Shown here in pieces: positions 36,840 to 46,461 of a stretch of DNA of 64,000 bases (positions are counted from its first letter, which is position 1; the number at the start of each line of letters is the position of its first letter). Under the pieces are notes generated by a model, which searched no databases, was not told the origin of the DNA, and saw only the letters and a list, made by a program, of their open reading frames with translations. Origin of the DNA: Paenibacillus sediminis. Its GTDB lineage: Bacteria; Bacillota; Bacilli; Paenibacillales; Paenibacillaceae. The translations under genes were made by a program, and so were the position numbers. The DNA is taken from the NCBI RefSeq assembly GCF_017873765.1, contig NZ_JAGGKP010000001.1, positions 930,001-994,000 on the forward strand. Reading direction: 5' to 3'.

Positions 36840-36928
36840 TTGGGGTATAGAAATTAGTCAACTGTTTTTTGGAAATACATTCATTTATTGATAGGTGTGA
36901 ACTTATCTTTATTGAGATTAAAATACAA

Positions 36929-36966
36929 AAAGGCTTTAGAATCTTCTAGTGATTCTAAAGCCCTTG
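36929..36966 (-). terminator. Terminator of DUF2062 gene
   Basis: On the minus strand GGGCTTTAGAATC pairs with GATTCTAAAGCC, followed by TTTTTGTATTTT. Confidence 0.88.
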
Positions 36967-36971
36967 TATTT

Positions 36972-37436
36972 TTAAGAAATAGTGGTTTTTGATCTTCGCT
37001 TTAACCTTAGTACAAGGATAAGTCTGATCACAAAGTAACAAATGACAGCTAAAATCCCACCAATAATAACAGCCCCAAGCAACAACTCAGCACCTTTGTG
37101 TAATACACCTCTAGCCCATGTCCATTTATGCGAATACGGATCAAAGTTATTATGGAGCAAACTTTTTCCGATCTTTAATTCCAATGGTGCTAATGGAATG
37201 TATACAATCTTTGTAAAGAAATAGCCTACTAATGCAGATGTCATACTATACTTCAGTAACCTGACAATAACAAGCATTAGCACAAAAGCGATTCCTACTG
37301 TTGGTATAGTCAACATTTCTGAGATTACCCCGATCGCAAAGCTCATTGCTACTAGATGCGGTCCTGCAGGGTCATTGAGCAACAAGTGCCAATTACTCTT
37401 AATTTTTGTCTTCAACTTGCTTAAAAAACCTTTCAT
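36972..37436 (-). CDS. DUF2062 membrane protein
   Basis: A 154-residue integral membrane protein. Three hydrophobic regions occur at residues ~28-60, 63-80 and 112-140. The pattern PHLVAMSFAIGVISEMLTIP followed by SALVGYFFTKIVYIPLAPLE fits DUF2062 (COG3216), a small polytopic family of unknown role, sometimes near glycosyltransferases. The highly basic tail is LRLKRRSKTTIS. It is monocistronic with its own terminator. Confidence 0.8.
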   Translation of the reverse strand: MKGFLSKLKTKIKSNWHLLLNDPAGPHLVAMSFAIGVISEMLTIPTVGIAFVLMLVIVRLLKYSMTSALVGYFFTKIVYIPLAPLELKIGKSLLHNNFDPYSHKWTWARGVLHKGAELLLGAVIIGGILAVICYFVIRLILVLRLKRRSKTTIS

Positions 37437-37714
37437 ATGCCACCACTCTCATTGCTCTTTGTATCATAAAATATAGCATACCCCATACTAGTGACCATCA
37501 GTAAAATCATCTTCTGGCGGGAATTGAGGTATTACTCTCTCATGAATCATTTCATCTTTCTTTCGTAACGTACAAAAGCTACATTACCAGTATAAACGAC
37601 TAAGATTAAAAATGTATAAGAAACATTTTTTTGCCTGAAATCGTCTACATTAGTAGACATACTGAAAAGAATCTCGAAGCACAAGTTGAACGAGATGGGT
37701 ACATATCTAGTTAA
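37437..37714. other. Gene-free interval upstream of DUF2062
   Basis: I see no gene beyond an 18-codon minus-strand reading (MIHERVIPQFPPEDD, ending near 37490) that may be a relic. Otherwise AT-rich spacer. Confidence 0.35.
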
Positions 37715-37748
37715 AAAAGACCTTGAGGGAGTTTATCCTTCAAGGTCT
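37715..37748 (-). terminator. Terminator of YebC-family gene
   Basis: GACCTTGA (37719-37726) pairs with TCAAGGTC (37740-37747), followed on the minus strand by TTTTTTAAC. Confidence 0.85.
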
Positions 37749-37809
37749 CAACATTCAAAAGGCGCTCTTCTCTAGAATTCACATGTTTAATAAAATAGAT
37801 CGATCAGAC

Positions 37810-38529
37810 TCATTCACCAAAATCCACATTGTGGTAAACATGTTGAACATCTTCTAGATCTTCTAACGCATCAATCATTTTTTCGAATTGTGCTTGTGCG
37901 TCTTCTGGAAGTGTTACATAAGTCTGCGGAAGCATTGTAAGTTCAGCTACTGTGAATTCAGTAATTCCGACATTTTTGAAAGCTGCTTGCACTGCATGGA
38001 ACTGATCTGGTTCCGCATAAATGATAACTGCATCATCTTCCTCTATAATGTCTCGCACGTCTACTTCTGCTTCCATTAATATTTCTAACACTTCTTCTGC
38101 TGATTTACCCTCTAAACCAATAACAGCTGTGGCATCAAACATATATGCTACAGATCCGCTTACCCCCATGCTGCCGCCATTTTTACTAAATGCAGCACGC
38201 ACTTCTGAAGCGGTACGGTTCACATTATTTGTCAGTGCGTCTACGATGACCATGGATCCATTGGGTCCGAAGCCTTCATAACGAAGTTCGTCATAGGTTT
38301 CATCCGAATTACCTTTTGCTTTTTCAAGTGCACGGTCAATGATCGCTTTCGGTACATTGTACGTCTTTGCACGTTCGAGTACGACTTTTAAGGTTCGGTT
38401 CGATTCTGGATCCGGTTCACCTTGTTTAGCCGCCACATAAATCTCGCGTCCAAATTTTGCATATATACGACTCGTATTTGCATCTTTTGAAGCTTTTTTT
38501 TCTTTAATATTATTCCACTTACGACCCAT
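37810..38529 (-). CDS. YebC/PmpR (TACO1-like) family protein
   Basis: A 239-residue protein from ATG 38529 ([20 protein letters not shown]). The three-domain YebC order is visible: basic N-terminus, [20 protein letters not shown] with [17 protein letters not shown], and a C-terminal [20 protein letters not shown] ending QHVYHNVDF. This shorter [12 protein letters not shown] form corresponds to the YeeI/YeeN branch. Members have been described as DNA-binding regulators and, in the TACO1-type, as translation factors relieving ribosome stalling. A longer N-terminal extension in the same frame lacks a ribosome site. Confidence 0.9.
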   Translation of the reverse strand: MGRKWNNIKEKKASKDANTSRIYAKFGREIYVAAKQGEPDPESNRTLKVVLERAKTYNVPKAIIDRALEKAKGNSDETYDELRYEGFGPNGSMVIVDALTNNVNRTASEVRAAFSKNGGSMGVSGSVAYMFDATAVIGLEGKSAEEVLEILMEAEVDVRDIIEEDDAVIIYAEPDQFHAVQAAFKNVGITEFTVAELTMLPQTYVTLPEDAQAQFEKMIDALEDLEDVQHVYHNVDFGE

Positions 38530-38682
38530 ACTTTTCTCGCTCTCTTTCCAACATGAATTACATAATCGGTCTTCTATATACCCTTGTTTATTATATATCT
38601 TATAGGTCACTTGAACAAGTTGAAGTGCTACAATTATGGCAAAATAGCGAAACTAGCTAAAGTGATTGATGACCTCGAGCGC

Positions 38683-39906
38683 TTATAACATCAACTCATT
38701 TGCATTGGGTGGCTGAACTGACCGCCGTTTACTAGGAACATAAATAATAATCGCTATAAATAACAATGCTGACGCAAGCATAGGTACCGACAAAATTTGA
38801 ATGGCTTGCACTAATCCGCTTCGATCTGAAATGGTGCCGACGATCGTAGTGCTGAATACATCTCCGAATAGATGCATAATAAACATGGCTAATGCTTGAG
38901 TTGTATTCCAAAGGGGTCTATAAGATACATCAAACACAATAGCTGACGCAATACCAACGTGCCACATCATAAAGAAAACAGAAGCGAATAGAAGCGGCAA
39001 ACTTAAAACTTGCATTCCGATTGCGAGACAAATCGCAGATAGGAGCATTGCTGATGAGACTGTGTATATTCGGCCTCTCGGATTACGTTTCTGCCACATA
39101 TCTGCAATCATCCCGCCGAGCGGTGCACCAATTAAGCCTGCAACAACAATGAGTCCTCCGGCTACTGTTCCCGATGAAGCAACTGAAAATCCGAAAGACC
39201 GATGCAGCAAGCTTGGACCGAAATAAGCAATGGCGCCGAATGCAAATGCTATCCCTGCATAACCCAACGAGGACAATAGAAATGGAATATTCGAAAAAAT
39301 TTTGATGACGTCTCCTTTGCGGATTTCCAGTCTTCCTTCTCCCTTAACCTTACTGAAATCAACATCAGGCAGTCTCCACGTAAGATAAGCCAGCAAGAGT
39401 CCTGGAATCCCTACAATTGCAAAAGCCCACTCCCAACCTAATGAGGAAGCGATGGCACCGCCTAATGTCACCCCAAGCGCGCTGCCGATCGGCAATCCCA
39501 AATTAAATAATCCGAGTGTTTTGGCACGCTTGCCTTCAGGATAAAGGCCTGAAAGAATCGAACTGCCTGTCGTCACAAATGCCGCTTCACCTATACCAAC
39601 CAAAGCTCGAAACAGGTACAAAGAAGAAAAGCTCCATGCAAATGCCGACCCGATTGTGGCTATACTCCAAATTGCCGTACCAATTGCAGCCACCTTATGA
39701 GGTTTCCAGCGGTCTGACCATATTCCGAAAGGAATCGCTGTAATCGCATATGTAATCATGAATGCCGTTCCAAGCAGGCCCGCAGCAGCATCATTAAATT
39801 TAAAATCCTGTTGAAGGACTGGCAGTACGCCCGAGGTCACATTGCGGTCTAAATAATTTAAAATATTGAGCAGCAAGAACAGAAAAAATACCCGCTTCGC
39901 ATTCAT
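38683..39906 (-). CDS. MFS transporter, spinster/ACS-like
   Basis: A 407-residue, 12-helix carrier from ATG 39906 (AAAGGAG eight bases upstream). Helix 1 reads LLNILNYLDRNVTSGVLPVL, typical of spinster-like and anion:cation symporter MFS proteins. Motif A is TAIPFGIWSDRWKPHKV, and RALVGIGEAAFVTTGSSILS is the conserved helix-4 segment. It lies just downstream of an acyl-CoA dehydrogenase and acyl-CoA ligase on the same strand, so transport of a carboxylate or lipid-like substrate is plausible. Confidence 0.85.
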   Translation of the reverse strand: MNAKRVFFLFLLLNILNYLDRNVTSGVLPVLQQDFKFNDAAAGLLGTAFMITYAITAIPFGIWSDRWKPHKVAAIGTAIWSIATIGSAFAWSFSSLYLFRALVGIGEAAFVTTGSSILSGLYPEGKRAKTLGLFNLGLPIGSALGVTLGGAIASSLGWEWAFAIVGIPGLLLAYLTWRLPDVDFSKVKGEGRLEIRKGDVIKIFSNIPFLLSSLGYAGIAFAFGAIAYFGPSLLHRSFGFSVASSGTVAGGLIVVAGLIGAPLGGMIADMWQKRNPRGRIYTVSSAMLLSAICLAIGMQVLSLPLLFASVFFMMWHVGIASAIVFDVSYRPLWNTTQALAMFIMHLFGDVFSTTIVGTISDRSGLVQAIQILSVPMLASALLFIAIIIYVPSKRRSVQPPNANELML

Positions 39907-40071
39907 CAACAAAACTCCTTTTTCTTGCAGTTTACTCTTGAATTGTTTTCTTTAAGTAAAAAAAATCCAATAATTTCATTTTATTTCATGATAATAACGG
40001 TTTCAATCAATAAAAAACAGACCGACTATTTACATTCCATGAATCAGCCTGTTTGCATAGACATCGTTAAA

Positions 40072-41904
40072 TTATGATTGAATATCACTTAGCTCCTCAA
40101 GCGAATTACGAAAAATGCTGGCACTTTGTATTTGCTCTTCCGTTATGTGTCCATAATTTAATAGCTCTGAATAAAATTGAACATCAAGGAGAGAATCCCC
40201 CTGTATACCACGATTCGCATCAGCATAGAAATGTTTCTTCCAGTAAAGCTCAGCTACAACGTATTTTCGAGCATTCCCATCATTCTCTAATTGATCTTGT
40301 GCTTCTCTTACGATGCAGCAGAGAGAGTAAATATCCACCATATGGTCTGCTATTGACTTCAGTTTGTATGTTAGGTAGTCTTTTGGCTGCTGAAGAAGAT
40401 AAGTTAGATTATCGTTTAAGATGGTCAGTTGATTTCTGAGCTGCACGGCGAAAGGCATCGATAACGAATGAGTCAAACCGTCGATAAGGACATGCATTGT
40501 TCGCATGAACAGTTCGTGCCCATTCTCTTTCTCGATCACTCGTAGTAAGTCTAGGGCTAATATATTCGAAGACCCCTCCCATACGGTGGTGACCTGTGCA
40601 TCTCGAAGCAGTCTAGGTGTAACGTATTCTTCGATGTAACCATTCCCCCCATGAATTTCTATCGCCGTATGAGCGGCCTCCACTGCCTCTTCTCCTGTCC
40701 GATATTTAATAAGTGGAATCAGAACCCGCGACATCACTCGCTCTTCCAGCGTTGCAGTTCCATTTATCACCTTGTCAAAATATTCGATCATATGAAAAAC
40801 AGCACTCGTACTCACTTCGACATCTCTAAGCTGCGAACTAATCATTTCGCGTACCATCGGATATTGGGTGATGTTTGCTCCAAAGGCGGCTCGGTTTTCG
40901 GCATAATACACGGCTTCATGAAGCGCCCTGCGCATAATACCAACGGAAGCGACGGCATTGCATATACGTGAAATATTGAGTGCTTCGGCCATATATTTAA
41001 ATCCGTTTTCAGCTTTTCCGATCAGATAGCCCTCTGCGCCTTCCAAAATAACTTCCGCTGACGGAACTGCATTTACGCCGAGCTTTTCTTTTAATCTACG
41101 AATATAAATTTGATTCTTTTGTCCATTTGGCTTGATCCAAGGAACAAGGAACAATCCGAGCCCTTTAGTTCCCTGCTTCTGATCATCCACTCGAGCGAGA
41201 ACCGTGGCCACCATGGCGCCAGCGTTGCTCGCAAAAAATTTCTCCCCGGTTAGAGTGTATACATTCTCCTCTCCATCTACTTTTACTGCCACTGTTCGAT
41301 TTGCTCCTACATCAGAGCCCCCTTGTCTTTCTGTTAACCACGTAGCACCTTCGTAAAGAGTCTCATAGTCTGTAGAAGTAAGTCCCGTTAGATAAGTCTT
41401 CTTCTGGTGATCATCACCAAAAGTATCAATTAAATAAGCAGCTGACATCGTAAGCGTAACTGGGCAATAGAACCCGGTTTCGGATTGGCTAAGGAGATAA
41501 CCCATCAAGAAGGAATACATATAGGGGACTGTAGTTCCCAATTGTTCTACGGGATGATACAGGTGACTGACAATTCCCGCTCCGTATACTTCAGCCACAG
41601 TCTTTTTATAACCATCATTCGTTACAATCTCTGATATGTCTTCGCCTAAGCGGTTATATTTCTTAAGTTTTGGTTTCCCTTCTGCGTCCGTATAGGCAGC
41701 CCTGTCGTCTATCGGACCAGCCACTCGTTCGCCAAAAGTCGTTAATTGCTCCATCGCCCATTTTTGCATAGATGGGGGGAGGAAACGCTGTACATGGTAA
41801 ATGAGATTGGGGTCTGTAGTGAAAAAGTTCTTAGCAGATTCTCTCGGATGTGGAATATTATCTGAATATTGGCGTTTATTAATTTCCGCTTGAATATTTC
41901 TCAT
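40072..41904 (-). CDS. Acyl-CoA dehydrogenase, AidB-like
   Basis: A 610-residue FAD enzyme, longer than ordinary acyl-CoA dehydrogenases (~380) and in the AidB/large-ACAD size class. ATG 41904 follows GGAGG. The flavin/substrate region has YEGATWLTERQGGSDVGANR, KFFASNAGAM and the helix IEIHGGNGYIEEYVTPRLLR followed by DAQVTTVWEGSSNI. The N-terminal ~150 residues and the C-terminal helical extension are additional domains. It is co-directional with and 18 bp downstream of an acyl-CoA ligase, suggesting activation followed by alpha,beta-dehydrogenation of a carboxylic acid. A role in alkylation response (AidB) is possible but less supported. Confidence 0.88.
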   Translation of the reverse strand: MRNIQAEINKRQYSDNIPHPRESAKNFFTTDPNLIYHVQRFLPPSMQKWAMEQLTTFGERVAGPIDDRAAYTDAEGKPKLKKYNRLGEDISEIVTNDGYKKTVAEVYGAGIVSHLYHPVEQLGTTVPYMYSFLMGYLLSQSETGFYCPVTLTMSAAYLIDTFGDDHQKKTYLTGLTSTDYETLYEGATWLTERQGGSDVGANRTVAVKVDGEENVYTLTGEKFFASNAGAMVATVLARVDDQKQGTKGLGLFLVPWIKPNGQKNQIYIRRLKEKLGVNAVPSAEVILEGAEGYLIGKAENGFKYMAEALNISRICNAVASVGIMRRALHEAVYYAENRAAFGANITQYPMVREMISSQLRDVEVSTSAVFHMIEYFDKVINGTATLEERVMSRVLIPLIKYRTGEEAVEAAHTAIEIHGGNGYIEEYVTPRLLRDAQVTTVWEGSSNILALDLLRVIEKENGHELFMRTMHVLIDGLTHSLSMPFAVQLRNQLTILNDNLTYLLQQPKDYLTYKLKSIADHMVDIYSLCCIVREAQDQLENDGNARKYVVAELYWKKHFYADANRGIQGDSLLDVQFYSELLNYGHITEEQIQSASIFRNSLEELSDIQS

Positions 41905-41922
41905 GATCACATTCCTCCTGTA

Positions 41923-43467
41923 TCATTTTCGTAATACGTGCTTCAGAATCTTGCCATTTGAATTGCGCGGAAGACTTGGGATACATTCCACAAGGTGAGG
42001 TATTTTATAATCAGCGATTTTCCCTTGTAAAAAATGATGTACTTCTTGGCGCCAATCCTTCACACTTCCGCCTTTGTTCCACTCGTCCTCCTTGATAACG
42101 AGGCAGGCCTTGATGGATTCACCCCATTCTGGATGAGGAACACCAACCACAGCCAATTCCTGAATAGCCGGATGTTGTCCAAGCACTGTCTCTATTTCTT
42201 TGGGAAATACGTTCACACCGCCTGTTATAACGACATCTTTCTTCCGATCAATAACCCAAATAAAACCGTCTTCGTCCACTTTAGCAAGGTCACCGGAGTA
42301 CACCCATCCGTCTCTTAACGTATCTTTAGTAGCCTCAGTATTTCGAACATATTCCTTCATATTCCCTTCGCCGCGAATTCGTATTTCACCGATTTCATCT
42401 GGCTTGACAGACACGCCATGTTCGTTAACGACTTCCAGCTCCGTAAATAATACACCTCGGTTTCCAATGCTGCCTACTTTGTCAGGATGCTCTGCATGGA
42501 ACAAACAAGCTCCAGATGGACCCGCTTCCGTCAAACCATATACGCTGACTAATTTTTCTCTTCCATAGCCTCTTTCCATGCTTTGTGCCATTTCCGTTGA
42601 TAGAGGGGCACCGCCATAGATCCAGTACCGAACAGAAGATAGATCATATTCCATGAAACGCGAATGCTTCATCGTCAACAGATAGGCAACAGGCGCTCCA
42701 AAAAAATGAGTTATTTGCTCTTTTTCAGTGAGTTCAAGCAGTAGATCTGGTGAGAAGGCAGGTGCAAGAACTTGAGTTGCTCCGCTGATAATACCTGCGA
42801 TGAATAGTAAATGAAGGGGTGCGGAATGACTGAGAGGCATAAGCTGCAAAATACGACTGTCGTGCTTGATGTTCATTTCAGCGATCATCATCGTTGCTAC
42901 GGTTAAGAGATTTCGATGGGTAAAGAGAACGCCTTTTGGCTTCCCTGTGGTACCCGATGTATATAAAATGCTGACCTCATTATCTTCGCTAAAAGTATGT
43001 ACAATTCCTGTAAGCCCTTTTATTTTGTGCTCTGATTTGCTCAGAGTTAGGCTTGATAGCCCTATCCAATTGTCGGAACCTGCCCCCGTGGTTATTGTGA
43101 TGGCAACGTTCGTACTCAAGCGGATGTCCTCTACAGTGAGTAGAACAGTGTCGTGCACAATGATTCCTTTTGCATTTGAATGCTCCACAATATATGTAAC
43201 TTCATCCTTTGTAGAACGGATGTTTATAGGGATAATGATAGCCCCGCAGCGAATTACAGCCATATACATGACGGCGAATTCGAGGCAATTCGGCATCATC
43301 ATCACTACTTTATCGTTCTTGTCTATTCCTAGGGAGTGTAAATGGTATGCCATACGATTAGCGGTGTCTTCCCATTGCTCAAAACTAATTCTGTCTTGCC
43401 CCATGATAAGAGCTTCTTTGCACGGATACTTACGAGCATTCATCGATAAATAGGCTGAAATGTTCAC
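41923..43467 (-). CDS. Acyl-CoA ligase (AMP-forming)
   Basis: A 514-residue ANL-superfamily enzyme from GTG 43467, preceded by GGAGGGGG. The P-loop is ILYTSGTTGKPKGVLFTHRN, the A5-type motif YGLTEAG, the hinge RDGWVYSGDLAKVDEDGFIW then VIDRKKDVVITGG, and the catalytic C-terminal Lys in PRNSNGKILKHVLRK. It would adenylate and thioesterify a fatty or aromatic acid for the adjoining acyl-CoA dehydrogenase. The thioesterase upstream probably belongs to the same pathway, though a terminator separates them. Confidence 0.92.
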   Translation of the reverse strand: MNISAYLSMNARKYPCKEALIMGQDRISFEQWEDTANRMAYHLHSLGIDKNDKVVMMMPNCLEFAVMYMAVIRCGAIIIPINIRSTKDEVTYIVEHSNAKGIIVHDTVLLTVEDIRLSTNVAITITTGAGSDNWIGLSSLTLSKSEHKIKGLTGIVHTFSEDNEVSILYTSGTTGKPKGVLFTHRNLLTVATMMIAEMNIKHDSRILQLMPLSHSAPLHLLFIAGIISGATQVLAPAFSPDLLLELTEKEQITHFFGAPVAYLLTMKHSRFMEYDLSSVRYWIYGGAPLSTEMAQSMERGYGREKLVSVYGLTEAGPSGACLFHAEHPDKVGSIGNRGVLFTELEVVNEHGVSVKPDEIGEIRIRGEGNMKEYVRNTEATKDTLRDGWVYSGDLAKVDEDGFIWVIDRKKDVVITGGVNVFPKEIETVLGQHPAIQELAVVGVPHPEWGESIKACLVIKEDEWNKGGSVKDWRQEVHHFLQGKIADYKIPHLVECIPSLPRNSNGKILKHVLRK

Positions 43468-43573
43468 ACCTAATTCCCCCTCCATACTTTATATTGAAAT
43501 CCGTACGCTGCATACCTAGAAAAATGTACTGTCTATTCATTATATTTTTCAAATGCGTAAGTTAGTTCAAGAT

Positions 43574-43603
43574 AAAAAAATAGAGCACTCAAGATAAGTG
43601 CTC
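43574..43603 (-). terminator. Terminator of thioesterase gene
   Basis: GAGCACT (43583-43589) pairs with AGTGCTC (43597-43603), followed on the minus strand by TATTTTTTT. Confidence 0.85.
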
Positions 43604-43628
43604 CACAACGAACAATTTATATAAAATG

Positions 43629-44045
43629 TCAACGTTTATTCTCTTCGCAGGCGGTATGTAAATCAGGAAGATGTTTTCTGATATTAATCGGTTTAAAGTT
43701 CTCCTTCTTCACAACAACATGTGAGGTGGACCCTTCTATACAAAGTTCGCCTTGCCCATTATAGATCTCATAATTGTAAATCACTTTGAGTCCTTCATAT
43801 TGTTCGATCCAGGTTTTAACGAGTGCCGTCTCACCATATCGGAAAGGTTTTTTATATGTTAAATTCACTTCGAGAACGGGTATTAGGAATCCTCTTGATT
43901 CTATTGACGGATAACTGATTCCGATGTCATCAAGGTATTTCGTTCTAGCTAGCTCAAACCATACGAGATAGTTGGCGTGATGAACAATTCCCATGGCATC
44001 TGTTTCCGCATATCTAACGGGTACTTCAACTTCACATATAAACAA
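43629..44045 (-). CDS. Acyl-CoA thioesterase, YbgC/4HBT hotdog fold
   Basis: A 138-residue hotdog-fold protein. The 4HBT signature with its catalytic Asp is RYAETDAMGIVHHANYLVWF at residues ~11-30. VNLTYKKPFRYGE and VIYNYEIYNG are the characteristic strands that follow. It hydrolyses acyl-CoA thioesters in the cytoplasm. It is upstream of an acyl-CoA ligase/dehydrogenase pair on the same strand and has its own terminator. Confidence 0.92.
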   Translation of the reverse strand: MFICEVEVPVRYAETDAMGIVHHANYLVWFELARTKYLDDIGISYPSIESRGFLIPVLEVNLTYKKPFRYGETALVKTWIEQYEGLKVIYNYEIYNGQGELCIEGSTSHVVVKKENFKPINIRKHLPDLHTACEENKR

Positions 44046-44145
44046 AATGAATCCTCCTTAAACTTATGTATTCACTTCATTATACATGTTCCAGTTATAA
44101 ATCGTAATCATCGAGCATTACAGCTTAGTTCTTAAGCACACAAAA

Positions 44146-44196
44146 AACACTGCACAAATCAGAAACTTCTCTCTGTTTATACAGTGTTTTTCGTTA
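44146..44196 (-). terminator. Terminator of gpmA
   Basis: AAAAACACTG on the minus strand pairs with CAGTGTTTTTTG across a longer loop containing an imperfect second stem, ending in a T-run. Confidence 0.75.
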
Positions 44197-44210
44197 TTTG
44201 TTTCTCAGTT

Positions 44211-44942
44211 TCATTTAATGTGTTCAGGAATTACTCCTTCATCAAGTTCGCCGTCAATTCCTAAATAATAACGTCTAGTTGGCTTGAGGTCATCATCAAA
44301 TTCATATACAAGAGGTACGCCCGTTGGAATATTTAAGTTGGCAATCCCGTCCGAAGGAATGTTATCCAAATATTTGACAAGTGACCTTATCGTATTCCCA
44401 TGTGCAGAAATAATGACCCGCTTTCCGTCTTTTATAGCAGGTACAATTGTTTCGTTCCAATATTGCAATACTCTTTCGCCGGTATCTTCAAGATTTTCCG
44501 TAAGAGGAAACTCGCCTTCTTTCAGGTCTTTATACTTGGGATGAGAAGCCTCATATCTTTCATCATTTTTATCGAGTGCCGGAGGTCTTACATCTGCAGA
44601 CCTTCTCCATAGATGAACTTGTTCTTCTCCATATTTTTCGGCAGTCTCCGCTTTATTGAGCCCTTGTAACGCACCGTAGTGTCTTTCATTCAATTTCCAT
44701 GTCTTATGGTCAGGAATCCACATCAGGTCCATCTCGTGCAAAATAATCCATAGCGTTCTTATCGCTCTCTTTAAGACGGACGTAAAAGCAACATCAAATT
44801 CAAATCCATTTTTTCGCAAAATGATCCCGGCATCTCTTGCTTCGTTAAGTCCATTTTCGGATAAGTCTACATCTGTCCAGCCCGTAAACCGATTCTCCAA
44901 ATTCCATACGCTTTGACCGTGACGAATTAATACAACTTTGAT
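44211..44942 (-). CDS. gpmA: 2,3-BPG-dependent phosphoglycerate mutase without ATG/GTG/TTG start
   Basis: Full-length homology (~243 residues) begins [13 protein letters not shown], with the phosphohistidine His8 in RHG. It continues [20 protein letters not shown], the [11 protein letters not shown] helix, the catalytic Glu in [11 protein letters not shown] and the second His in SAHGNT. At the place where the start belongs, the codon is ATC (44942-44940), nine bases after AAGGAG. No ATG, GTG or TTG exists in frame between the upstream stop and the RHG motif; the first usable codon, TTG 44900, would delete the active site. Either initiation is at AUC or a G-to-C change has silenced the gene. 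It interconverts 3- and 2-phosphoglycerate. Confidence 0.85.
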   Translation of the reverse strand: MKVVLIRHGQSVWNLENRFTGWTDVDLSENGLNEARDAGIILRKNGFEFDVAFTSVLKRAIRTLWIILHEMDLMWIPDHKTWKLNERHYGALQGLNKAETAEKYGEEQVHLWRRSADVRPPALDKNDERYEASHPKYKDLKEGEFPLTENLEDTGERVLQYWNETIVPAIKDGKRVIISAHGNTIRSLVKYLDNIPSDGIANLNIPTGVPLVYEFDDDLKPTRRYYLGIDGELDEGVIPEHIK

Positions 44943-45080
44943 GGGAACTCGCTCCTTTCGATCCAGAAGGTATACACATTAGTATCCAAAGTATTCGTTA
45001 GACATATGTCATTATCCTGTACGTATCTCTGTATCTCCCAGTAGAGTGCACATTATTCAATTTTGGATCAATCGAAACCG

Positions 45081-45664
45081 TCAAACATTTCGACTTATAC
45101 CCAACACTTTTTTTTGTTCCGAAACTGGCCATATTATGCTTCTTAGTATCACACCCAGCATACCGAGCGCGCTAGTCACAAGACCGATCAGCACGAATGC
45201 GTTCCCCGCTCCAGAAGAACGGATGAGCATTCCGCCTGCAAACGGAGCTGTCAGCATAATTAAACTAATAATCGTATTTTGAATGCCGAATATGCGCCCA
45301 GTCATGTCCGCAGGCGTTTCTTTTTGCAGTATATAGTTTTGCGTCACCATATACAGCCCGTTTCCAATACCGATCAAAACACCATAACCGAGCAGAATGC
45401 CCGTCTCCGTTCCCGATCGGGAGCTGCCCAAAAGGAAAATGCCCATGCCATGGTTCCGGCAAAAGAACCGAGCAACACGCCCGGCATGCCCATGGTGGCA
45501 GGGATCAGCGCGAGAAGAAGCGGGTCAACGTCCCATCGGTAAGCTACCAACACCTGAATGGCTAGCATGTCGAACCAGTCTCCGAAGGAAGCGAAGGCAT
45601 AGGCAAAAAATATTTGCCTGAAGTTTCGGTTCGACAGCGCTCCCAAACGAATCGTTTTATCCAT
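45081..45664 (-). pseudogene. MFS transporter with internal deletion
   Basis: The N-terminal piece (from 45664) opens DKTIRLGALSNRNFRQIFFA and covers helices 1-2, ending after GSFAGTMAWAFSF with a frame change. The C-terminal piece in another frame (45446-45081) has GYGVLIGIGNGLYMVTQNYI, ADMTGRIFGIQNTI and the last helices. Together they give ~195 residues where ~400 are expected. Helices ~3-8 and motif A are gone. The junction is near 45440-45450. Confidence 0.8.
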
Positions 45665-45724
45665 GGATCATTCCTCCGATATCGAGATATGAAATGATCA
45701 TAACATTTGAATGTCAGAGGAATA

Positions 45725-46286
45725 TCAGACAGGTGCCAATACACTTTCGATGACCTGTTCTAACTCTTGCTTATGTTTCGTCAGCTCGTATTCCTTATCA
45801 AGTGCTTTGAAAGCCGCTTCATATTTGCCGATTAGTGCGGCTTCGAGCGCATGATGTTTTAAAAAACAGCTTTTCTCGGACCGGAATACCGTTGACGCCG
45901 ATAAACCAGTTGATGTCCCCCTGAATGAAACGCATATACATTCGATAAAAAGGGCCAACCTCGAAACCGAGCACCTCTTGCTGGGTAGAGAGCGCAAGCA
46001 TTGATTTTCCCTGACCGAATAAATGATATTTTTTGAACATGTCGCTTACGGCTTCCTTCATGTCCTCGTCATTCATCGAAGGATTTTCCATCCGCCTTGG
46101 TTCACTTACAGTAAGGCTGTATCCATATCCCCGTACCGTATTGATTGCAATGCCGTCCCAATGTTTAAGCTTTTTCCGTAGCCTGTAAATATGGTCGTCG
46201 ACCGTTCGTTCCACAGGATATTCTAGCGGCCACACTGTATCAAGCAGTTGTTCTCGCTTAAAGGCCTGATTGCGGTTATCGTACAT
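45725..46286 (-). pseudogene. Winged-helix (OmpR/SARP-type) regulator, truncated at both ends
   Basis: The frame from 46286 contains the end of a trans_reg_C winged helix (NQAFKREQLLDTVWPLEYPV, ERTVDDHIYRLRKKLKHWDG, NTVRGYGYSL). A conserved ~70-residue segment follows (KKYHLFGQGKSMLALSTQQE, GPFYRMYMRFIQGDINWFIG), then it loses frame after REKLFF. A different frame, 45850-45725, ends with HHALEAALIGKYEAAFKALD and QVIESVLAPV. The DNA-recognition start and the TPR-like middle are deleted. Confidence 0.7.
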
Positions 46287-46378
46287 TCCGTTTCAAGTTG
46301 ACATTCAGCATAGATCACAAAATATGAAGTTACATTTATCATCTTACCAAGATTGAAACAGTTAGACGATACCAGGCA

Positions 46379-46416
46379 AATAAAAAAAGCATCCCCAAAC
46401 TGCTTTAGGGATGCCA
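46379..46416 (-). terminator. Terminator of NDT/TIR-like gene
   Basis: On the minus strand GGCATCCC and GGGGATGC pair, followed by TTTTTTTATTTG. Confidence 0.88.
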
Positions 46417-46461
46417 GATTTCATGTATAACACAAAGATTCCAACTTTGAACTCATACTGC

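Noticed and set aside
42866-43453. 195-codon plus-strand ORF
   Set aside because: Antisense to the acyl-CoA ligase, which shows every ANL motif.
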